Assembly: GCF_005937885.2 (NCBI RefSeq)
Contig: NZ_CP042176.1
Span: 4,831,501-4,895,500, forward strand
Reading direction: 5' to 3'
DNA length: 64,000 nt
Origin: Bradyrhizobium sp. KBS0727
GTDB taxonomy: Bacteria; Pseudomonadota; Alphaproteobacteria; Rhizobiales; Xanthobacteraceae
A program made the position numbers and the translations under genes. Below are positions 25,258 through 34,106 of this stretch, in pieces. A model generated the notes under the pieces. It made no database searches and was not told the origin of the DNA. It saw only the letters and a list, made by a program, of their open reading frames with translations. Position 1 is the first letter of the stretch. Every line of letters begins with the position of its first letter.

Positions 25258-26319
25258 ATGAATACAGATTCAACAATTGGGATCGAGATCGAGGACGCTG
25301 CCGACACCCGGCCGATCCTGATCGTACCCTATATGTGGATCGGCGATTTCGTCCGCGGCCATACCGTGGTGCGCGTGCTGAGGCAGCGCTGGCCGAACCG
25401 GCCGGTGGACCTGCTGGTGACCTCGCTTTGCGCCCCCCTAGTCGATTACATGCCCGGCGTCCGCGCCGGGATCGTCTGGGACCTGCCGCGCGGCCGGCTC
25501 GCGGTCGCCAGGCAGGCGGGTCTGGCGGCCGAACTGCGCGCCCGGAACTATGGAACCGCGCTGATCCTACCGCGCACCTGGAAGGCCGCCATCGCGCCCG
25601 CGCTGGCCGGGATCCCGGAACGGGTGGGGTTCTTCGGCGAAGCCCGGTTCGGGCTGATCAACCGGATGCGCTGGGGTGAAAAAGCCCTGCCCCGCTTTAT
25701 CGACAAAAACGCCGCCCTGGCGCTACCTGATGGCGCAAAGCTGCCGCCGGAGTGGCCGGTTCCGCAGCTCCGCGTACCGTCAGAGGAAACCGCCCGCTGG
25801 CGGCAGGCCAACGGGCTGGGCATGGGACCCGCCGTAGCGCTGGGGCCCGGTTCCGTCGGCGAGTCAAAGCGCTGGACCTATTACCCGGAGGCCGCGCGGC
25901 TGTTGGCCGAACGGGGTTTTGACATCTGGGTGGTGGGCGGCCCCGGCGAAAAGGCGCTGGCGCAAGAAATCGTCGCAGCCGGCGGCGGCAAGGTCCGCGA
26001 CCTCACCGGCACCGATCTGCGCAACGGCATTCTGGCCATGGCGGCAGCCAGCGTCGCCATTTCCAACGACTCTGGCCTGATGCATATCGCGGCGGCGATC
26101 GGCACACCGACAATGGGCATTTTCGGCCCCACCAGCCCCTATCTCTGGGCGCCGCTGAACGGGCTCACGGCGACGGTACTGACCAAGAGCGAACTTTCCT
26201 GCCAGCCCTGCCAGCGCACGGTCTGCACCATGAACGACCATCGCTGCATGCGCGACATTCCGGCGGTCGAGGTCGCCGATATCGCGCAGCGCGTGCTCCA
26301 AGAGGCGGCGCCGCGATGA
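25258..26319 (+). CDS. waaF: Glycosyltransferase family 9, LPS heptosyltransferase (WaaF-like)
   Basis: A 353-residue GT-B enzyme that adds heptose from ADP-heptose to the LPS inner core in the cytoplasm. It carries the N-terminal PYMWIGDFVRGHTVVRVLRQ strand-loop, the VALGPGSVGESKRW donor-site segment and ISNDSGLMHIAAAIGTPTMG followed by FGPTSPYLWAPL, all typical of heptosyltransferase II. It overlaps gmhB by four bases (ATGA). It is divergent from hldD, so the heptose genes fire in both directions from one about 180-base promoter region. Confidence 0.92.
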   Translation: MNTDSTIGIEIEDAADTRPILIVPYMWIGDFVRGHTVVRVLRQRWPNRPVDLLVTSLCAPLVDYMPGVRAGIVWDLPRGRLAVARQAGLAAELRARNYGTALILPRTWKAAIAPALAGIPERVGFFGEARFGLINRMRWGEKALPRFIDKNAALALPDGAKLPPEWPVPQLRVPSEETARWRQANGLGMGPAVALGPGSVGESKRWTYYPEAARLLAERGFDIWVVGGPGEKALAQEIVAAGGGKVRDLTGTDLRNGILAMAAASVAISNDSGLMHIAAAIGTPTMGIFGPTSPYLWAPLNGLTATVLTKSELSCQPCQRTVCTMNDHRCMRDIPAVEVADIAQRVLQEAAPR

Positions 26320-26837
26320 GCGTGATCCCCAGGCCTGCGGTGTTTCTCGACCGCGACGGCGTCGTCAATTACGACGACGGCTACATGGGCACGCGCGAAC
26401 GGATTCGCTGGATGCCCAATGCGGCCAAGGCGATTCGCCGGCTCAACGCCGCCGGCTATTTCGTGTTCTTCTTCACCAACCAGTCCGGCGTGGCGCGCGG
26501 CTACTTCAGCGAAGACGAACTCAACGTGCTGCACGACTGGATGCGCTCCGAACTCGCGGCGGATGGCGCCATCATCGACGACGTCAGGTATTGCCCGCAC
26601 CATCCCGCCGGCACCGTCGCCGGCTATCTCGAGGATCATCACTGGCGCAAGCCCTCGCCCGGCATGATCCACGATCTGATGGCGCACTGGCCGGTGCGGC
26701 ACGCCGGCAGCTTTGTCATCGGCGACCGCGACACCGATATCGAGGCGGCGCAAGCCGCGGGCCTGCCGGGGTTCTTGTTCGCCGGCGGCGACCTCGATGC
26801 GTTCGTCGCCGATGTGATGGCTCAGACCAGAACTTGA
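26316..26837 (+). CDS. gmhB: D-glycero-beta-D-manno-heptose-1,7-bisphosphate 7-phosphatase
   Basis: A 173-residue HAD phosphatase. Motif I is FLDRDGVVNYDDGY (nucleophile Asp then acid/base Asp), motif II is FFTNQSGVARGYF, the zinc-loop region has CPHHPAGTV, and motifs III/IV are KPSPGMI and VIGDRDTDIEAAQAAG. It removes the 7-phosphate between the two steps of HldE. It is coupled to waaF. The first enzyme of the route, sedoheptulose-7-phosphate isomerase (gmhA), is not in the window. Confidence 0.93.
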   Translation: MSVIPRPAVFLDRDGVVNYDDGYMGTRERIRWMPNAAKAIRRLNAAGYFVFFFTNQSGVARGYFSEDELNVLHDWMRSELAADGAIIDDVRYCPHHPAGTVAGYLEDHHWRKPSPGMIHDLMAHWPVRHAGSFVIGDRDTDIEAAQAAGLPGFLFAGGDLDAFVADVMAQTRT

Positions 26838-26995
26838 TCACCTGGACAGGCTGAGAAGATCCGCGGTCACGCGGCTCTGGCTTGTAGCCGATTTGAGCTC
26901 CCCGGCGCCCTCGGACGTGCCGCACCGAAGACTCGGCGGTTGTTGCCAACAGCTTCCTATGAGACCATTCCAGCACTGGGTTTCATGATTTGCGG

Positions 26996-28030
26996 ATGCC
27001 TATGCCACGACGGAAATACGCCTGGGAGAACATGACCGATGAGCAGTTGCTCAAGCAGCGCCTCAGCAGCCTGCGGGTCAAGGTCAAGGGCACCTGGCTC
27101 GAGGATTGTGTCGGCGCTCTGAACGAAGAGCTCAAGGCACGAGGCATACGGCTGCGGCCGCACACATGGATATCGAGCGAATGGTTCAGTCCGGCAGATG
27201 TGCCCGGTATTGCCATCCCGTTCTACCTTGCGCATCCTCGCCTGATGAAACTCGAGAAGAAAATGATGCTCGAGGTCGAGGCCGGTACCTGGTCGGAATG
27301 CATGGCGATTCTCCGCCACGAGGCAGGTCATGCGGTGCAGCACGCTTACCAATTGCAGCGTCGCCGACGCTGGCAGCAGCTGTTCGGCCCATCCTCGAAA
27401 CACTATCCGCTCTACTACCGGCCCAATCCGGCCAGCCGAAGTTATGTCCAGCATCTTCGCCGCTGGTATGCGCAGAGCCACCCGGATGAGGATTTCGCCG
27501 AGACCTTTGCGGTGTGGTTGAAGCCCCGATCGAACTGGCGGACACGCTATGCCGGCTGGCCGGCACTGAAGAAACTCGAATACGTCGACGAGCTGATGGG
27601 CGAGATTGCAGGTCAGCGGCCGCTGATCACGTCGCGGGAGCGCGTCGATCCGTTATCCCAACTCAGCCAGACGCTCGGCGAGCACTACAAGAAAAAGCAG
27701 GCCTTCTACGCTTTCGATCCGCCGAAGACGTATGACCGCGACCTCCACCGTCTGTTCTCCGCCGATCAACGCCACCGGCGGGCGCAGCCGGCGGCGTCCT
27801 TCATCCGGCGACACCGCGCGCAAGTCAGACAGTTGGTGGCGCAATGGACCGGCGAGAACCAGCTCACACTCGATGCCGTTCTCGACGAGATGATCTCGCG
27901 TTGCCGTGAACTCGAACTTCGCGCGCCGGGGTCCGAACGCAGGCTTTTGATCAACTTCACCATCCTGTTGACGGCCAAGACCATGCACGCGCTATTCGGG
28001 CCGTCACGACGCAAATGGATCGCGCTATGA
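26996..28030 (+). CDS. Putative zinc metallopeptidase (HExxH...E)
   Basis: About 344 residues, soluble, no signal peptide. The zinc site is RHEAGHAVQHAY with His108, Glu109 and His112; a likely third ligand is Glu169 in DEDFAETFAVWL, a gluzincin-like spacing. An aromatic and basic stretch (YPLYYRPNPASRSY) lies between. The rest is rich in Arg and helices. No family function is known to me. Its stop overlaps the ATG of an ATP-grasp ligase (ATGA), so the two proteins are made together. The start is uncertain: ATGs at 26996 and 27002 both lack a strong ribosome site, and a TTG at 26990 is in frame. Confidence 0.8.
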   Translation: MPMPRRKYAWENMTDEQLLKQRLSSLRVKVKGTWLEDCVGALNEELKARGIRLRPHTWISSEWFSPADVPGIAIPFYLAHPRLMKLEKKMMLEVEAGTWSECMAILRHEAGHAVQHAYQLQRRRRWQQLFGPSSKHYPLYYRPNPASRSYVQHLRRWYAQSHPDEDFAETFAVWLKPRSNWRTRYAGWPALKKLEYVDELMGEIAGQRPLITSRERVDPLSQLSQTLGEHYKKKQAFYAFDPPKTYDRDLHRLFSADQRHRRAQPAASFIRRHRAQVRQLVAQWTGENQLTLDAVLDEMISRCRELELRAPGSERRLLINFTILLTAKTMHALFGPSRRKWIAL

Positions 28031-29061
28031 GGCGGCTGCGCGTTCTGGTCCTGATGCATCCGGACTTCATGCCCCCGGACTCGATCGACGGATACACCGC
28101 GCAGGAAATCAACGCTTGGAAGACGGAATTCGACGTCGTCAGCACCCTGCGTGCGGCAGGCCATGACGTGCGTCCGCTCGGCGTTCAGGAGGAAATCAAG
28201 CCGGTCAGGGTCGCAATCGAGGAATTCAAACCGCACGTGGTGTACACGCTGCTGGAGGAGTTCCACTATACGTCCGGCTATGACCAGCATATCGCGAGCT
28301 TTCTCGAACTGATGAAGGTCCCGTATACCGGCTGCAACCCGCGCGGCCTGATTCTTGCGCGCGGCAAGGATTTGTCAAAAACCTTGGCGCACTATCGCCG
28401 GATCGCAACGCCGGCCTTTGCCGTGTTCCCGATGCATCGCAAGGTCAAGCGGCCCTCACGCCTTGCGCTGCCGCTTATCGTCAAGAGCCTGAGCGAGGAT
28501 GGATCTTTTGGAATCTCGCAAGCCTCGATCGTCGATACCGACGAGAAGCTGGCGGAGCGTATCGCCTTCGTTCACGACCGGCTGAAGACCGCCGCCATCG
28601 CCGAGCAGTACATCGAGGGGCGCGAACTCTATGTCGGTGTGCTCGGCAACAACCGGCTGCGGGCGCTGCCGGTGTGGGAATTGAAATTCGGCAACTTGGG
28701 CGGCGAAGGGGCGCGGCAAATCGCTACCGAGAAAGCCAAACACGATCCGAGCTATCAGGAACGCGTCGGCATCGTGGATGGGCCGGCCAAGGACCTGGCA
28801 CCGGAGCTGGCTGATCGTATTCAGCGAACCGCGAAACGCATCTACAAGACACTGGGGCTCGATGGCTACGCGCGCATCGATTTTCGCCTGTCGGCGGATG
28901 GCACGCCGTATTTCATCGAAGCCAATCCCAATCCCGAAATAGCGAAGAGCCAGGAGTTCGCCACCGCCGCCAAGCACGACGGAATTGAATATCCGGACCT
29001 GCTGCATCGCATCCTGACGCTCGGAATAAGCCGGGCAAAGGCGGGAGCCTCGGTAGGCTAA
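28027..29061 (+). CDS. ATP-grasp ligase, D-Ala-D-Ala ligase-like
   Basis: A 344-residue ATP-grasp enzyme. The N-terminal domain has the Ddl-like stretch VYTLLEEFHYTSGYDQHI followed by KVPYTGCNPRGLILARGKD. LPLIVKSLSEDGSFGIS carries the ATP-binding lysine (about 150), and EQYIEGRELYVGVLG follows. Metal ligands are seen in YARIDFR (about 281) and FIEANPNPEIA (about 296), so it looks catalytically complete. It should join a carboxylate and an amine with ATP. It is unlikely to be the cell-wall Ddl because it is coupled to a metallopeptidase and lies away from mur genes. Starts at 28027 (ATGA overlap). Confidence 0.85.
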   Translation: MRRLRVLVLMHPDFMPPDSIDGYTAQEINAWKTEFDVVSTLRAAGHDVRPLGVQEEIKPVRVAIEEFKPHVVYTLLEEFHYTSGYDQHIASFLELMKVPYTGCNPRGLILARGKDLSKTLAHYRRIATPAFAVFPMHRKVKRPSRLALPLIVKSLSEDGSFGISQASIVDTDEKLAERIAFVHDRLKTAAIAEQYIEGRELYVGVLGNNRLRALPVWELKFGNLGGEGARQIATEKAKHDPSYQERVGIVDGPAKDLAPELADRIQRTAKRIYKTLGLDGYARIDFRLSADGTPYFIEANPNPEIAKSQEFATAAKHDGIEYPDLLHRILTLGISRAKAGASVG

Positions 29062-29130
29062 AGGCGTTGCAGTCAGGACGGCTGCTATTGTCTGGCGGAC
29101 GTCGGCGATGCTCATCGCCTGAAGACAACG

Positions 29131-30174
29131 CTACAGCATCTCGTAAACCGCCGCGATCGCGTTGGCCTCGGCATCCAGGCTGAATTTTTCGAGCACCCTC
29201 GCCCGTGCCCGTTCTCCCATCGCCGTCGCCGCTGCCGGATTGCGCATCAACGGCTCAAGTGCCGCGACCAGCGCATCGACATCGCCTGGTGGTGTCAGCA
29301 CGCCGGTCACGCCGTCCTCGACCACGAATTCGGCGGCGCCCGCGCGCGCCGCGACCAATGCGGCACCTGACGCCATCGCCTCGATCAGCGTCAGGCCAAA
29401 GCCCTCGTTGCGCGAGGTGAAGGCGTAGATCGTCAGCCGCTGGTACCAACGCTGCACTTCCTCATTCGCAAGTTCGCCCGTGATGACGATGCGCGAAGAC
29501 AGGCCGGCGGCCTCGATCTGTCGCTTCAGTCCATCGGCAAACCCCTGCTGCTCCGGTACGATGGCGCCGACGATGACCGCCGTAAAATCCGGATAGCGCG
29601 GCAGCAGCCGGCACATCGCCTCGACGAACACGTCGGTGCCCTTTTGCGCGCGCACCCGGCCGAAGCAGCCGATCGCGTAGCGACCGGGCAGTTTCGCCTC
29701 GGCAAACGCCGCCACACGATCGGCCGGCGGCGCATAGAGATCCGCGTCCACGCCGTGCATCACGACCGTGGCCTTACGCTTCAGATACGACGCCGAAAAA
29801 TCCGAAGTCGCGATCACGGCGTCCATCTGCCGGATCAGCCAGCGCGTCAGCCGCTGGTGATGGCGCTGCGCCGCCGAGGTGAACACCAGCTTTAGCGGCC
29901 AGCCGAGTGTACGCAGCAACAGCCCTGCGATCATCTCGTCGTTGCGCCGCGCGTGCCAGATCAGCGGCGCGCGGCGGCGCCAAAGTTTTGCGAGATCGCC
30001 AACTCCCATCCGCGCGATGCCGTCGGGCGCATGCGGACCGAACCAGGCAGCGCGATACATCCGGGCCAGCCGCGGCGCCACCATCCGGTTGGTCGCGGTA
30101 ACGCCGGAATAGCGCCTGTGCAGATTCGGCACGATCAGCTGGAGATCGTCGGTGGAATTGCTCTCGATCGGCAC
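29131..30174 (-). CDS. Glycosyltransferase family 4
   Basis: A 347-residue GT-B glycosyltransferase. The C-terminal domain has IGCFGRVRAQKGTDVFVEAM, VITGELANEEVQRWYQRLTIYAF, then RNEGFGLTLIEAMASGAALVA (the EX7E-like donor motif) and VLTPPGDVDALVAALEPL. The N-terminus has LHRRYSGVTATNR, seen in LPS core mannosyl/galactosyl transferases of alphaproteobacteria. It likely adds a core or O-antigen sugar in the cytoplasm. The start is GTG at 30174 with GGAG seven bases before it. Divergent from galE. Confidence 0.88.
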   Translation of the reverse strand: MPIESNSTDDLQLIVPNLHRRYSGVTATNRMVAPRLARMYRAAWFGPHAPDGIARMGVGDLAKLWRRRAPLIWHARRNDEMIAGLLLRTLGWPLKLVFTSAAQRHHQRLTRWLIRQMDAVIATSDFSASYLKRKATVVMHGVDADLYAPPADRVAAFAEAKLPGRYAIGCFGRVRAQKGTDVFVEAMCRLLPRYPDFTAVIVGAIVPEQQGFADGLKRQIEAAGLSSRIVITGELANEEVQRWYQRLTIYAFTSRNEGFGLTLIEAMASGAALVAARAGAAEFVVEDGVTGVLTPPGDVDALVAALEPLMRNPAAATAMGERARARVLEKFSLDAEANAIAAVYEML

Positions 30175-30289
30175 GTCGGGCTCCGTTTCGAGAAGTTCCT
30201 ATACGCAACATTAAGCATAGTGGCCAGTTCAGCGGCACCGAAAGATACTCTTCACCGCACCGGCGATAGCATCACCCCTTAACTTAAGA

Positions 30290-30338
30290 GCGCATGATCT
30301 CTTTCGCCAAACCGCCCACACTTTGGCGGATCATGCGC
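30290..30338. repeat. Palindromic intergenic repeat, family 2, copy B
   Basis: The arms GCGCATGATC (30290-30299) and GATCATGCGC (30329-30338) are perfect reverse complements, with an inner CGCCAAAC.../...TTTGGCG pair. It ends 17 bases before the galE start and so probably lies in the 5' leader or promoter of galE. Confidence 0.8.
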
Positions 30339-30355
30339 CGGGAGAGGGTGTGCCC

Positions 30356-31369
30356 ATGACCGTGCTTGTCACCGGTGGCGCCGGCTATATCGGCAGTCAT
30401 ATGGTTCATGCGCTGGCCGAAGCCGGCGAAAGCGTCGTCGTGATCGACAACCTGTCCACCGGATTTTCCAACTTCCTGCCCGAAGGCGTGCCGCTGTTCA
30501 TCGGCGATGCCGGCGACGAGAACCTGGTCGAGGGCGTGATCGCCCAGCATGGCGTCGAGAGCATCATCCACTTCGCCGGCTCCGTGGTGGTGCCGGATTC
30601 GATGCGCGATCCGCTCGGCTACTATCGCAACAACACCATGACGACCCGCAGCCTGCTGAACGCTGCGGTCAAGGGCAGCGTCAAGCGTTTCATCTTCTCG
30701 TCGACCGCGGCCGTCTACGGCAATCCGGACCAGATGCCGGTGCCCGAGCACGCCCCAACGCGGCCGATGTCGCCTTACGGCTCGTCAAAACTGATGACCG
30801 AAATCATGCTGCACGATGTCGCCGCAGCCCACGACATGGAACATGTCGTGCTGCGCTACTTTAACGTCGCCGGCGCCGACCCGTTAGGACGCGTCGGGCT
30901 CGCCACCGTCGGCGCGACGCATCTGCTGAAGATCGCGGTCGAGGCCGCCACCGGCCAGCGCGCCAAAATCGACGTCTTCGGAACCGACTATCCGACCCCG
31001 GACGGCAGCGCCATCCGCGACTTCATCCACGTCAGCGACCTCGCGCAGGCCCATCGCGCGGCGTTGGCCTACCTGCGCGGCGGCGGCAGTTCGGTGACGC
31101 TGAACTGCGGCTACGGCCGCGGCTATTCGGTGCTGGAAACCATCGAGGCGGTCCGTCGGGTCTCGATGCGCAATTTCGCGGTTCAATATGCGCCGCGCCG
31201 GCCCGGCGACATCATGACCATGGTGGCCGACACCAGCCGCATCCGCTCCATGCTGGACTGGACGCCGCGATACGACGATCTCGAAACCATCGCCGCCCAC
31301 GCGCTGGCCTGGGAAGAGAAGCTGTTCCGCGACCGCGGCGGCCTCGCGCCGCAAGCGGAATCGGCCTGA
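30356..31369 (+). CDS. galE: UDP-glucose 4-epimerase
   Basis: A 337-residue extended SDR that interconverts UDP-glucose and UDP-galactose, giving galactose for LPS or exopolysaccharide. The N-terminus is TVLVTGGAGYIGSHMVHAL, followed by VIDNLSTGF, HFAGSVVVPDSM, SSTAAVYG and YGSSKLMTE (YxxxK), then RYFNVAGADP and FIHVSDLAQAH. The start at 30356 fits the family; the frame opens 11 codons earlier inside the palindromic repeat. Followed by an ABC exporter in the same direction. Confidence 0.93.
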   Translation: MTVLVTGGAGYIGSHMVHALAEAGESVVVIDNLSTGFSNFLPEGVPLFIGDAGDENLVEGVIAQHGVESIIHFAGSVVVPDSMRDPLGYYRNNTMTTRSLLNAAVKGSVKRFIFSSTAAVYGNPDQMPVPEHAPTRPMSPYGSSKLMTEIMLHDVAAAHDMEHVVLRYFNVAGADPLGRVGLATVGATHLLKIAVEAATGQRAKIDVFGTDYPTPDGSAIRDFIHVSDLAQAHRAALAYLRGGGSSVTLNCGYGRGYSVLETIEAVRRVSMRNFAVQYAPRRPGDIMTMVADTSRIRSMLDWTPRYDDLETIAAHALAWEEKLFRDRGGLAPQAESA

Positions 31370-31437
31370 AATCAAGCGCTTATTTGGCTTGAAAATCCTG
31401 CTTTTAGCAGGCAAGGAGTCATCAAAGCAGCCCTGGC

Positions 31438-31460
31438 ATACGGGTATCTGAAACCCGTAT
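31438..31460 (+). promoter_or_regulatory. Hairpin in the leader between galE and the ABC exporter
   Basis: ATACGGGT (31438-31445) and ACCCGTAT (31453-31460) pair with a seven-base loop, 16 bases before the exporter start codon. A smaller hairpin, CCTGC/GCAGG (31398-31412), lies upstream. No T-tract follows, so a leader structure is more likely than a terminator. Confidence 0.5.
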
Positions 31461-31476
31461 TGTCGATGGAACGCGG

Positions 31477-33297
31477 ATGACCGAACTTCCAAAAAAACCC
31501 ACGAGAAAAATCACCGACGACCCCTATGGCGCAGCGATCCTAATTCGCCGCCTCGTGGCCGAACAGGGCCTCGCTTACTGGCGGCGATACCTGCTGGCTT
31601 TCGCGCTGATGGGGGTCGCGGCCGCCGCGACCGCCGGCGCCACCTATGTGCTGGGGCAGGTGATCAACCAGGCCTATGTCGACAAGAACGTGACCGGCAT
31701 CGCCATTCTCTCCGGCGTCACCGTGCTGCTGCTGTTCATCAAGGGTGTGGCGACCTACGGCCAGACCATCATCCTGTCGAAGATCAGCAACGCCATCCTC
31801 GCCAACAACCAGCGCCGGCTGTTTGCCAAGCTGATGAGCGAAAGCATTGCCTTCTTTTCCGACCGGCATTCGTCCGAATTCCTGACCCGGCTGACCTCGG
31901 GCGCCAAATCGATCACCGACGTGCTGAACCTCCTGATCAATGCGATCGGGCGCGACCTGCTGACGTTGATCGCCCTGGTCGGCGTGATGGTGGCGCAGGA
32001 TCCGCTACTGTCGCTGGTCGGCCTCGTGGTGGTGCCGCCGGCGATGCTGTTCCTGCGCAAGATGATCAAGCGCATCAAGGGCCTCGCCTACAGCCAGTTC
32101 ACCGGCACCGCCGACATCCTGGAGACCATGCAGGAATCGCTGCAAGGCATCCGCACCGTCAAGGCGTTCACGCTGGAAGAGGCAATGCAACAGCGGATCG
32201 ATGCGGATATCACCGCCGTCGAGCGCAACTCCAACAAGATGGCGCGGGTCTCCAACCGCGCCAACCCGCTGATGGAAACGCTCGGCGGCTTTGCCGTCGC
32301 CGGCTGCTTGCTGTACGGCGGCTACAGCGTGGTCGCGCTGGGCGCCACGCCCGGCCAGTTCTTTTCGTTCATGACCGCCTTCCTGATGGCGACCGAACCC
32401 GCCAAGCGGCTGGCGCGGCTCAACATCGATCTCAACAGCCAGCTGGTCGGCGCACGGATGCTGCTCGAGGTCGTCGACAGTCCGGCGAGCGAACCCGCCG
32501 ACGACGACAAGCCGGCGCTGAAACTGACCGACGCGCGGATCGAATTGCGCGACGTCAGCTTTGCCTATCGCCCGGGCGAACCCGTGCTCAACCGCATGAG
32601 CTTCATGGCCGAGCCCGGCAAGGTGACCGCGCTGGTCGGCCCCTCCGGCGGCGGCAAGTCGACGGTGCTGGCGCTGCTGCTGCGCTTCCACGAGGTGAGC
32701 CAGGGCGATATCCTGGTCGACGGGCAGTCAATCGGATCGGTATCGCGCAAATCGCTGCGCCGGCAGACCGCCTATGTCGGCCAGGACGTCTATCTGTTCC
32801 GCGACACCATCGGCGCCAACATCGCCTTCGGCAAGGACAACGCCACCCAGGACGAGATCGTGGCCGCGGCCAAAGCGGCCTGCGCGCACGACTTCATCAT
32901 GGGTTTCCCGCTTGGGTATGACACCCCGGTCGGCGAGCACGGCGCGCAACTCTCCGGCGGCCAGCGCCAACGCATCGCGGTGGCGCGCGCGCTGATCAAG
33001 AACGCGCCGGTGATCCTGCTCGACGAGGCGACCGCGGCGCTGGATTCGGAATCCGAAAAGGCGGTGCAGGAGGCGATCGAGCATCTCTGCCGGAACCGCA
33101 CCACCATCGTCATCGCCCACCGCCTGCACACCATCATGCATGCCGACGCAATCCTGGTGGTCGAGGGCGGCGAGATCGTCGAGCGCGGGCGGCATGACGA
33201 CCTGCTGCGCCGCGGCGGCCGCTACGCCTCCTTCTTCCGCCTGCAGCACCTCGATGCCGGCCCGCCGGTACTGGCGCCGGTCAGCGCAACCGCCTAA
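31477..33297 (+). CDS. MsbA-like ABC exporter (fused permease and ATPase)
   Basis: A 606-residue half-transporter: six membrane helices (about 35-320), then an ATPase domain with Walker A GPSGGGKST, signature LSGGQRQRIAVARAL, Walker B VILLDEATAALD and the H-loop IVIAHRLHTI. The nearest kind is MsbA/multidrug exporters that flip lipid A-core or other lipids across the inner membrane; its place after galE and the core genes fits LPS export. Substrate is inferred from context. Confidence 0.9.
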   Translation: MTELPKKPTRKITDDPYGAAILIRRLVAEQGLAYWRRYLLAFALMGVAAAATAGATYVLGQVINQAYVDKNVTGIAILSGVTVLLLFIKGVATYGQTIILSKISNAILANNQRRLFAKLMSESIAFFSDRHSSEFLTRLTSGAKSITDVLNLLINAIGRDLLTLIALVGVMVAQDPLLSLVGLVVVPPAMLFLRKMIKRIKGLAYSQFTGTADILETMQESLQGIRTVKAFTLEEAMQQRIDADITAVERNSNKMARVSNRANPLMETLGGFAVAGCLLYGGYSVVALGATPGQFFSFMTAFLMATEPAKRLARLNIDLNSQLVGARMLLEVVDSPASEPADDDKPALKLTDARIELRDVSFAYRPGEPVLNRMSFMAEPGKVTALVGPSGGGKSTVLALLLRFHEVSQGDILVDGQSIGSVSRKSLRRQTAYVGQDVYLFRDTIGANIAFGKDNATQDEIVAAAKAACAHDFIMGFPLGYDTPVGEHGAQLSGGQRQRIAVARALIKNAPVILLDEATAALDSESEKAVQEAIEHLCRNRTTIVIAHRLHTIMHADAILVVEGGEIVERGRHDDLLRRGGRYASFFRLQHLDAGPPVLAPVSATA

Positions 33298-33327
33298 GCT
33301 TTCCTCACCTCCAGCCGAGACCCTTCC

Positions 33328-34029
33328 ATGAACGCCGCCTCCTACGTTATCCCGCTTCCGCCGCAGCCCTCGCTCCCTGTCGTGGGCGAAGCCAAATCCT
33401 TCCCGGTTCGCCGCATCTGGTGCGTCGGGCGCAACTACCTCGAGCACATCCGCGAAATGGGCAATGACGAGCGCGCGCCGCCGTTCTTCTTCGCCAAGCA
33501 TGCCGACATGCTGGTGCCCGACGGCGCCACGATCCCCTACCCGCCGCTGACCAAGGACCTGCACCACGAGGTCGAACTGATCGTCGCCATGAAGAGCGGC
33601 AGCCTCAACATTCCCGCCGACAAGGCGCTCGATCACGTCTACGGCTACGCCGTCGGCATCGACCTCACCCGCCGCGACCTGCAGATTGCCTCGCGCAAGA
33701 AGGAACGGCCGTGGGAAGTCGGAAAGTCTTTTGACTATTCCGCGCCCTGCTCCGCGGTGCAGCCGGCGTCGAAGATCGGCCATCCCTCCAAGGGCAAGAT
33801 CTGGCTCACGGTCAACGGCACCGAAACCCAGAAGGGCGATCTGACCGAACTGATCTGGAACGTGCCCGAGATCATCTGGCAGCTCTCGCAGCAGGTGGCG
33901 CTCGCCGCCGGCGACATCATCATGACGGGAACGCCGGCCGGCGTTTCCCAGCTTCACCCCGGCGACAAGATCGAGTGCGGCGTCGACGGCGTCGGCACGC
34001 TGAAGGTTACGATCGGCAAGCCTGAATAG
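33328..34029 (+). CDS. Fumarylacetoacetate hydrolase family protein
   Basis: A 233-residue FAH-fold enzyme with WCVGRNYLEHIREMGNDE, PFFFAKHADMLVPDG, HHEVELIVAM (metal-binding Glu residues) and GIDLTRRDLQ (metal Asp). The proteins of this size are acylpyruvate hydrolases, oxaloacetate decarboxylases or maleylpyruvate hydrolases; the sequence does not decide. It ends at a strong intrinsic terminator. Confidence 0.88.
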   Translation: MNAASYVIPLPPQPSLPVVGEAKSFPVRRIWCVGRNYLEHIREMGNDERAPPFFFAKHADMLVPDGATIPYPPLTKDLHHEVELIVAMKSGSLNIPADKALDHVYGYAVGIDLTRRDLQIASRKKERPWEVGKSFDYSAPCSAVQPASKIGHPSKGKIWLTVNGTETQKGDLTELIWNVPEIIWQLSQQVALAAGDIIMTGTPAGVSQLHPGDKIECGVDGVGTLKVTIGKPE

Positions 34030-34056
34030 CGAACCGCGGTTAGTTTTGAATGACGA

Positions 34057-34085
34057 AAGCCCCGGACCCGGTCCGGGGCTTTTTT
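34057..34085 (+). terminator. Rho-independent terminator
   Basis: AGCCCCGGAC (34058-34067) pairs with GTCCGGGGCT (34071-34080) across a three-base loop, followed by TTTTT. It ends the FAH-family transcript and separates it from the convergent hydrolase gene. Confidence 0.93.
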
Positions 34086-34106
34086 CATGGCAGCGGCCGG
34101 CACCGG

